A program made the position numbers and the translations under genes. Below are positions 58,625 through 64,000 of a stretch of 64,000 bases of DNA, piece by piece. Origin of the DNA: JANQQC01 sp965262255 (GTDB taxonomy: Bacteria; Pseudomonadota; Alphaproteobacteria; Caulobacterales; Hyphomonadaceae); the NCBI GenBank assembly GCA_965262255.1, contig OZ253505.1, forward strand, positions 2,728,001 through 2,792,000. The letters are read 5' to 3'. How positions within the stretch are numbered: the first letter of the stretch is position 1; each line of letters starts with the position of its first letter. The notes below the pieces were generated by a model. It ran no database searches. It was not told the DNA's origin and worked only from the letters and a program-made list of their open reading frames with translations.

Positions 58625-59839
58625 TTATTTGTGATCGTGTAAGCCAAGGACTCGCTTTGAGATTACGTTCAAATTTATCTCGGAAGTTCCACCCTCAATA
58701 GAGTTCCCTTTAGAACGTAACCAGCTCCGGGTCGTTTTTAATGCCGGTTTGTCAAATCCTTTACCGTCCCAGCCCAAACCCGCTGTGCCTAGAACTTCCA
58801 TGAGAAGTTCGTGCCGATCTTGATTAAGTTTTGCTGAACAATACTTCAGTATTGAGGCGGTGTGACCGACTTCCTGTCCGTCTTGTGCTAGATCGCGTCC
58901 GCGCTGAATGGTCAGTTGCATGGCTTTAGAGTACATCCTAAAATCCGATAACCGCCCCCTTAAATCTCTATCGGCAACTTTTCCTTCACTGTCTAGACCG
59001 ACGTAGGTTTTTGCGAGTTCTTCAGGCCCCAATCGTCCGGAGCCACCTGATCCTTCAAATCCGACGGAAGAGATAGAAGATCGCTCAAACTGAAGCAAAC
59101 GCTTCGCTATAGTCCAACCTCCATTGACCTTACCGACCAACTGATCTTTTGGAACTTTAACATCAGTAAAAAAGGTCTCACAAAAAGGTGATGACCCGGA
59201 GATCAGTTTTATCGGTCGCGCTTCAACACCTTCGCTTTGCATATCGAAAAGAATGAAACTGATACCTTCATGTTTTTTTGAGGAATCGGTTCTAACTAAA
59301 CAGAATATCCAGTCTGCTTGATCAGCGTATGATGTCCAAATCTTTTGGCCATTGATGAGATAGTGATCGCCTTTATCTTCGCAACGGGTTTGCAATCCTG
59401 CTAAATCAGAGCCTGCTCCGGGTTCCGAGTATCCTTGGCACCAACGGATTCGTCCGTGAACGATATCCGGAATGAATCGCTTTTTCTGTTCCTCATTGCC
59501 AAACTCGAGTAGCGCAGGGCCAAACATCCAAAGGCCAAATGATAATAAAGCTGGACGGGCATTAATGTGCTTTAGTTCTTTCTCTAAAATTTTCGCTTCT
59601 TCTTTGCTAAGCCCGCCGCCGCCGAGTTCTTTTGGCCAAGTTGGTGCAGTCCAACCGCGTTCCGCCATTCTCTCAAGCCAAATCTTAGAATCTGGATTTT
59701 TGAATTTTTCATTACGCCCGCCCCAAACAATTTCGTCATCAGGAACGGATGTGCGCATGGATGCTGGACAGTTTTTGTCCAGCCATTCCCGTGTTTCTTT
59801 TTGAAATTCTTCTAAGGGGTCTGTTTCAATTTTTGCCAT
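58625..59839 (-). CDS. Acyl-CoA dehydrogenase (first of a pair)
   Basis: 404 aa from the ATG at 59839, which has GGAGG 5 nt upstream and so is preferred to the ATG at 59851. WCQGYSEPGAGSDLAGLQTRCE and GQKIWTSYADQADWIF form the FAD/substrate region, and LRSKGNSIEGGTSEINLNVISKRVLGL the C-terminal part typical of the family. Operon with the second dehydrogenase (90 nt apart) and perhaps lysK. Substrate not deducible. Confidence 0.88.
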   Translation of the reverse strand: MAKIETDPLEEFQKETREWLDKNCPASMRTSVPDDEIVWGGRNEKFKNPDSKIWLERMAERGWTAPTWPKELGGGGLSKEEAKILEKELKHINARPALLSFGLWMFGPALLEFGNEEQKKRFIPDIVHGRIRWCQGYSEPGAGSDLAGLQTRCEDKGDHYLINGQKIWTSYADQADWIFCLVRTDSSKKHEGISFILFDMQSEGVEARPIKLISGSSPFCETFFTDVKVPKDQLVGKVNGGWTIAKRLLQFERSSISSVGFEGSGGSGRLGPEELAKTYVGLDSEGKVADRDLRGRLSDFRMYSKAMQLTIQRGRDLAQDGQEVGHTASILKYCSAKLNQDRHELLMEVLGTAGLGWDGKGFDKPALKTTRSWLRSKGNSIEGGTSEINLNVISKRVLGLHDHK

Positions 59840-59991
59840 TCTGGCCTCCAAATTTCCTAAAAGTGGTTTTTAAGGGATAGTAATTATTTGAACTCTAATG
59901 CTACAGCACTTCTACCAACTCGGGTATGACCATAATTGTCCTTCAAGCCGTGCAGTCGATGATCTCAAACGTAATTTAGAAGAAGACTTCA

Positions 59992-60522
59992 TTAACCCGG
60001 CTTGATTTCGCCGCGCAAATCTTTTGGTCGAACCAACAGAGTAAGTTTAAAGGAACTATAGTCGAAAGTCTGGTCTTTTTCAGATTGAAATACCGCGGCA
60101 CTAGCAGTCGGAAATCTTGCTGATAGTTGAGATGACATTTGTTCGCTTATACTACCACCTCTTTTCATTAAATCGTAAGCAAAGTCATGTAAACCGGGGT
60201 TATGTCCGACGAGAATCAGGGAGTCTACGTCTTGGTTTGCGTAAATGGCGTTTTCAATGTCGTTAACACTCGCCAAATACAGATTTTCATCTATTTTCAT
60301 TTGTGCAGAAGGATAGAACTCTGTCAGTATGTTCCAAGTTTCTCTTGTTCGGCGAGACGAAGAAACAATGGCTCGGTCAACCGTTATGTTGTGAGCAAGT
60401 AGAAATTCTGCGATTAGTTTTGTATCAGAGAGTCCGCGTGAAACCAGCGACCGACCGGCATCGTCAACCCCCGGGTACCACATCTCTGTCTTGGCATGTC
60501 GCAAGATAATTAGTTGTTTCAT
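59992..60522 (-). CDS. sixA: SixA-type phosphohistidine phosphatase
   Basis: 176 aa, histidine phosphatase superfamily. The RHG-type motif is LRHAKTE with the phosphate-accepting His9. Arg in SSSRRTRET and the second His in LVGHNPGLHDF complete the site. SixA removes phosphate from histidine phosphotransfer proteins, in E. coli acting on the nitrogen PTS or ArcB. It lies divergent from the peroxiredoxin gene with about 113 bp between. Confidence 0.8.
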   Translation of the reverse strand: MKQLIILRHAKTEMWYPGVDDAGRSLVSRGLSDTKLIAEFLLAHNITVDRAIVSSSRRTRETWNILTEFYPSAQMKIDENLYLASVNDIENAIYANQDVDSLILVGHNPGLHDFAYDLMKRGGSISEQMSSQLSARFPTASAAVFQSEKDQTFDYSSFKLTLLVRPKDLRGEIKPG

Positions 60523-60635
60523 CTCGTCGCCTATAGTTTAGAAATTCTAAATTCGGGCATCAGTGATGCTCCCTTGAGAAAACCGTAAAAATTTCCATAA
60601 TTGCAAATTCTATTCTATTAAAAAGGAATACCAAA

Positions 60636-61274
60636 ATGGGTTTACTATTAGGAGATGTCGCGCCTGATTTTCAAGCGGAAACGACACAAGGTTCGATTCA
60701 GTTCCACGAATGGGCAGGAGACAATTGGGTCGTCTTCTTCTCGCATCCAGCGGACTTTACTCCTGTTTGTACTACAGAGTTAGGTTATACAGCTAAATTA
60801 AAGCAGGATTTAGCGCAACGCAATGCTAAAGCGATCGCTATTTCTGTCGATTCTGTAGAAGATCACGGAAAGTGGATCAATGATATTGAGGAAACTCAGA
60901 ACGCGAACGTGGATTTCCCACTCATTGCAGACAGCGAGCGATTGGTTGCTACTTTGTATGACATGATTCATCCAAACTCCGATCCCAAGGTCACTGTTCG
61001 CGCAGTTTACGTGATAGATCCGAACAAGAAAATCCGCGCTTCAATTGTTTATCCTCCGAGTACCGGTCGAAATTTTGACGAAATCATTCGGTTGATAGAT
61101 AGTCTCCAGCTAACGGACGGACACAAAGTCGCGACTCCAGTCAATTGGAAGCCGGGCGATGATGTGATTATCTTACCGAAGCTGACGGATCCCGATGAGA
61201 TTGCTAAACTATTTCCAAAAGGTTACACAGCGGTTAAACCTTACTTACGTGTAACGCCGGATCCTAAAGCCTAG
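60636..61274 (+). CDS. 1-Cys peroxiredoxin (Prx6 class)
   Basis: 212 aa. It reduces hydrogen peroxide and alkyl hydroperoxides. The peroxidatic Cys45 is in PADFTPVCTTELG with Thr42 and Pro38. No resolving Cys is present, as in the Prx6 group, whose C-terminal extension (VNWKPGDDVIILPKL...GYTAVKPYLRVTPDP) is also here. The ribosome-binding site AAGGAATACC precedes the ATG. Its stop overlaps that of the next, opposing gene by a few bases. Confidence 0.93.
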   Translation: MGLLLGDVAPDFQAETTQGSIQFHEWAGDNWVVFFSHPADFTPVCTTELGYTAKLKQDLAQRNAKAIAISVDSVEDHGKWINDIEETQNANVDFPLIADSERLVATLYDMIHPNSDPKVTVRAVYVIDPNKKIRASIVYPPSTGRNFDEIIRLIDSLQLTDGHKVATPVNWKPGDDVIILPKLTDPDEIAKLFPKGYTAVKPYLRVTPDPKA

Positions 61275-61738
61275 GGATTCGTTACGGTACTGCACAAGGC
61301 TTCAAGCGCCTTCACATCAATATCATCAAAAGCGTTCACTTGTTCGGAGTCGATATCCAAGACTCCGAGAAAGTCGCCTGACTTACCGAACATTGGTACT
61401 ACGACTTCTGAGTTTGACTTAGAGTCGCAAGCAATATGGCTTGGGAATTCGTGTACATTGGGGACGATCAAAGAGTCTTGTTTAGCGGCGACGGCACCGC
61501 AAACACCTTTACCGAAAGGGATTCTGAGGCATCCGAGCGTTCCCTGATAGGGGCCTATTACAAGTTCACGAGGATTGAGTGGATCGACTAAATACGTTCC
61601 TGTCCAAAAGAAACGAGGTTTGAACGTTTGGGCGAGCATACATACGAACGTGGAATAGCGAGCGATTAGATTTTTCTCGCTTTCAAGGACACTTGAGAGT
61701 TCGAGCCTTAGTTGGTCGTATTGAATATTCTTGGTCAT
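61271..61738 (-). CDS. msrC: Free methionine-R-sulfoxide reductase (GAF domain)
   Basis: 155 aa, one GAF domain. Three Cys match the catalytic set of fRMsr: Cys70 (GTLGCLRIPFGKG), Cys80 (GKGVCGAVAA) and Cys104 (HIACDSKSNSEVVVP). It reduces free methionine-(R)-sulfoxide. Convergent with the peroxiredoxin, so two oxidative-stress genes sit end to end. Confidence 0.88.
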   Translation of the reverse strand: MTKNIQYDQLRLELSSVLESEKNLIARYSTFVCMLAQTFKPRFFWTGTYLVDPLNPRELVIGPYQGTLGCLRIPFGKGVCGAVAAKQDSLIVPNVHEFPSHIACDSKSNSEVVVPMFGKSGDFLGVLDIDSEQVNAFDDIDVKALEALCSTVTNP

Positions 61739-61877
61739 TGTTAATTGCTTATAACTCGAAGTGACGGTTCAGGCAAAGTACCCTGAGATTGAAAAGCCAA
61801 TATCGAATAAACTTTCCAAGCCTCTGCATAGCAGTTGTTAATTATAAGCGATATTTTCATAGCGAATGCATTTATGT

Positions 61878-61883
61878 TATAAT
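61878..61883 (+). promoter_or_regulatory. -10 box of the zeta toxin-antitoxin locus
   Basis: TATAAT followed by ACGGTGC, with TTTTCA about 18 bp upstream as a weak -35. Confidence 0.4.
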
Positions 61884-61957
61884 ACGGTGCTTTTCACCGA
61901 AATATAACGATCATCAGTGAAAAATTTTCCAAAATAATAGAACGCAGGGAGCAGAAA

Positions 61958-62278
61958 ATGACAGACGTAGCGGTAGCCCTTAAAAAGAGCAAACCAGAAT
62001 TAACTTCTTCTGATTCGACGGGGACTAAAGGGTTACGTGATGATAACGGGTCCAAACTGTCAGTTAACCGTGAACGAATAGCAATGGCATTGCGGGCCGA
62101 GTTATCTCCGGACGAACTTACTGGACCGGAGCAAGAAATTTGGGCCAAAGAAGTTACTAAGAAGATGGCGGAACCCAGTGAGAGAGAAATTGAATTCTTT
62201 AAGGAACGTCGCCGGCTCGGTATTGGGGTGGGTCTCGACAAAGATGGTAATATTGTCCATCAGAAACCGGAAAAATAG
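61958..62278 (+). CDS. Antitoxin partner of zeta-type toxin
   Basis: 106 aa. The C-terminal half is charged: SPDELTGPEQEIWAKEVTKKMAEPSEREIEFFKERRRLGIGVGLDKDGNIVHQKPEK. I do not recognise a named antitoxin family, but the stop (TAG) directly precedes the ATG of the zeta-toxin gene, which is the layout of an antitoxin-toxin operon. No DNA-binding domain is evident. Confidence 0.6.
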   Translation: MTDVAVALKKSKPELTSSDSTGTKGLRDDNGSKLSVNRERIAMALRAELSPDELTGPEQEIWAKEVTKKMAEPSEREIEFFKERRRLGIGVGLDKDGNIVHQKPEK

Positions 62279-62895
62279 ATGCCGGTAGAGTTCATTTCAC
62301 CAACTTTGTTAATGATTGCTGGCTCGAATGGCGCAGGTAAATCGACTTTGTTTAAAGAACGGGTTGCTCCATTATTCTCAGCCCCGTTCATTAATGCCGA
62401 CGTTATTCAGAAAGATGAGATAAAGGATCCCAGAGCTGAGGCATCATATGTAGCGGCTCAAATTGCCACAGAGAGAAGGAATGAGTTTCTTTCTCAGTCT
62501 AAAAGCTTCGTCACCGAATCAGTTTTTTCGCACCCGTCTAAAATTGAACTGATTCGCGAAGCGAAAAAAACGGTTTCCGAGTCTGGGTGTATCACGTAGG
62601 TATAGATAATTCTAAACTTCTTACTGATCGCGTAGCTAGCCGATTTGCATCTGGTGGGCATGACGTACCAGAAGATAAAATTTTAGAACGAAACAAAAGA
62701 AACGGGGTGTTGATTCGAAACGCAGTTTTAATTGCAGATGCAGGATTAATTTTCGATAACTCTAAGCTAAACGATTTCCCAAAATTGTGCGTTTCTTTTA
62801 ATTTCGGCCAGATCGTTCATGTCGAGCGCGAAATTCCTCGTTGGATTAAGCAAATTTATGCTGAGGAATTGCGAGATTGTGGTTTCGATGTTTAG
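62279..62895 (+). pseudogene. Zeta-toxin-like kinase, frameshifted at an A7 run
   Basis: The first frame (62279-62599) has Walker A GSNGAGKSTLF (14-24), an INADVIQKDE segment and FVTESVFSHPSK. It runs to AKKTVSESG and a stop. The second (to 62895) has YHVGIDNSKLLTDRVASRFASGGHDVPEDKILERNKR and DNSKL. At 62564-62570 there are seven A; an eighth would read AKKNGFRVWVYHVGIDN in one frame. Zeta toxins phosphorylate UDP-GlcNAc and block cell-wall synthesis. The break may be a mutation, an assembly error or a slippage site. Confidence 0.75.
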
Positions 62896-62977
62896 AGGAC
62901 TTATTCAAGTTACAGGTTGATGAAATTGAATGCGAAGGTGCATGAGATACTAAGGGAAAAGTTCACTACTTATATAG

Positions 62978-63230
62978 TCCAGCAAACAGGTGCGAAGGAT
63001 TTTTGATTAATCTGTCTGGTTCCTCTTGTCAACATTTGTTAATAAAGTCGAAGATAGTTAGACCTTTGTGAGACTTTAACCGTTTAGCAAAGTTATAGAC
63101 ATCTATAAAGACCTAGATGTGTTCCTTCAGTTTGTCATGTGTCTCATAGTGATACTTTTTCACAGTAGCTTCTTTGATGGTTCTATTCATTCGTTCCACT
63201 TGTCCGTTCGTCCAGGGATGATAGGGAAGT
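62978..63230 (-). pseudogene. IS481-family transposase, C-terminal remnant
   Basis: In one frame: LPYHPWTNGQVERMNRTIKEATVKKYHYETHDKL, a TAG, VFIDVYNFAKRLKSHKGLTIFDFINK, a TGA, QEEPDRLIKNPSHL. These match the end of IS481 transposases, with the DDE Glu in QVERMNRT. The N-terminal and central parts are absent. Confidence 0.75.
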
Positions 63231-63239
63231 GTCGACTTA

Positions 63240-63655
63240 TGTTTGATATTGATTGACTCGCAGGAAATGTAAAGTTTTTTCGAAGAAAAAGTGGGGCAAG
63301 TATTCTCATTTCATTATGCGAATACGTTAGTCCAAGCTTTCCAAAATGCTTCTGGTGATGCCGCAGTGGACTCCATTTGTAACTCTGTTCTCTTTCCGCA
63401 GACTCTGTCTGGTAATCAATTTCCATAGAACCAAGAAGGGTTTAGAATTTGTTTTCAGATTTGTATTGCAGGGCAGAACTTAGTCGGACTCCAAAACAAT
63501 TCGAACCAGCTAGTCGATCAACAAATGGATGCGGATTCAATACTGTCGTTAACGCCACAAAGCCGCTCAATTTTCCATTGAGACCTAAAGCCTGCGGAAT
63601 TGGTACAGCGCAATAGAAATTTTTACCGGATTGAAGGTCTATATGGTACTAGAAC
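63240..63655 (-). pseudogene. Fragment resembling the C-terminus of an S8 (subtilisin-like) peptidase
   Basis: One frame with a single TAA: FYCAVPIPQALGLNGKLSGFVALTTVLNPHPF, later YKWSPLRHHQKHFGKLG. The VPIP...GKL.G.VaLTT pattern and the K-W-P...H..F block recall the beta-sandwich tail of a bacterial S8 peptidase group. The catalytic domain is not present. The IS481 remnant follows on the same strand. Confidence 0.4.
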
Positions 63656-63707
63656 TTTACCACTTTTTTCTACCCCCCCCCCCATTGAAAAATTTCTATG
63701 CTATAGT
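63652..63707 (+). promoter_or_regulatory. AT3 promoter with a C11 tract
   Basis: Eleven C (63673-63683) end 18 nt before TATAGT (63702-63707), the same gap as in the AT2 promoter (C12). The flanks ACCACTTTTTTCTA and TATGCTATAGTT are shared. Confidence 0.7.
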
Positions 63708-63812
63708 TTGACTATGCACACCGTAAATTGGTTGTTTTTGTCGAAACTCTGCTCTTCGTTTTGATACGCCCGCCATTTTCAAAATCAAATCTTCGTTTCA
63801 GGATCAGTTATC

Positions 63813-64000
63813 ATGAGCATTTCCCTTGCTAATCCTTCCATTGGTCGGGATTCAAATACCGAATTTATGCCAGACCGTTCTGTCTGTGGTAGAATTTCTC
63901 GTTGTGCTGGTCAGATTCTAAGCTTTGCCCCTTGTATGACCCGTTCATTGAAAGTTTCAGTTTCGTCTTTAGCTCTTGGTTCAGTGGTTGCAACTAGTTT
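63813..64000 (+). CDS. Autotransporter AT3, 5' end only (runs off the right edge)
   Basis: 62 codons are visible: MSISLANPSIGRDSNTEFMPDRSVCGRIS, ending VSSLALGSVVATS. They align residue by residue with the AT2 leader (MTISNANPQI...VSSLALGSVIAIS). The window ends just before the position where AT2 carries its G9 tract. The 165-bp leader and promoter also match. A third member of the family almost certainly continues to the right. Confidence 0.75.
   Translation, partial: MSISLANPSIGRDSNTEFMPDRSVCGRISRCAGQILSFAPCMTRSLKVSVSSLALGSVVATS

Noticed and set aside
1..64000. tRNA, rRNA or riboswitch genes
   Set aside because: I looked for T-loop-like GTTCGAATC sequences and conserved rRNA stretches and saw none; a covariance-model scan would be needed to exclude small RNAs.

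Overview
The window looks like a low-GC (roughly low-40s percent by eye) alphaproteobacterial chromosome rich in decayed mobile DNA. The assignment rests on an Fo operon of the form atpI-atpB-atpE-atpF'-atpF (paired b' and b subunits, no F1 genes), a class I lysyl-tRNA synthetase, a DUF3126 protein, and the mutY / DUF721 (dciA) / dsbA / smc gene set that is usually contiguous in this class. I cannot name a genus. I saw no tRNA, rRNA or CRISPR array.

Left part (1-10.6 kb): the end of a copper-efflux-type module (multicopper oxidase start, TolC/CusC-like lipoprotein) is followed by scrap DNA. It holds a full-length IS5-family element, a 57-bp tandem repeat array, two broken copies of an rve-type transposase, a truncated TnpB, a truncated ATPase, hairpin repeats, and two paralogous two-gene modules in which a RES-domain toxin follows an unusual putative antitoxin.

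The most striking content is a family of giant self-repeating autotransporters. One is on the minus strand (10.6-21.3 kb), one on the plus strand (29.1-36.5 kb), and the start of a third is at the right edge (63.8 kb). All four G or C homopolymers of 7 or more that I found lie at the 5' ends of these genes. Two are G9 tracts that put the start codon out of frame with the body of the gene (8 or 11 G would restore it). Two are C11/C12 tracts that end exactly 18 nt before an identical -10 box. I read these as a multi-locus phase-variable surface system, with both mapped coding tracts OFF in this assembly.

Middle (21.3-39.1 kb): an accessory stretch separates mutY from dciA. It contains a broken DUF4062 gene coupled to an AlbA_2/schlafen-type ATPase, an AAA/STAND-like ATPase preceded by three evenly spaced 26-bp dyads, an HNH remnant, and a higBA locus. 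The higB toxin is split by a 225-bp MITE, and the HigA-type antitoxin carries an ImmA/IrrE-like domain without its catalytic Glu.

Core block (39.2-61.7 kb): dciA, dsbA-like, smc, the Fo operon, a TonB-dependent receptor with a clear operator-promoter, a three-gene unit ending in a VWA lipoprotein, a DEDD exonuclease, rarD, asd, tandem-DUF3126, lysK, two acyl-CoA dehydrogenases, sixA, a 1-Cys peroxiredoxin and a free-Met-sulfoxide reductase. It looks ordinary apart from details listed below.

Right end (61.9-64 kb): a zeta toxin-antitoxin pair with the toxin frameshifted at an A7 run, remnants of an IS481 transposase and a subtilase-like gene, and the promoter and 5' end of the third autotransporter.
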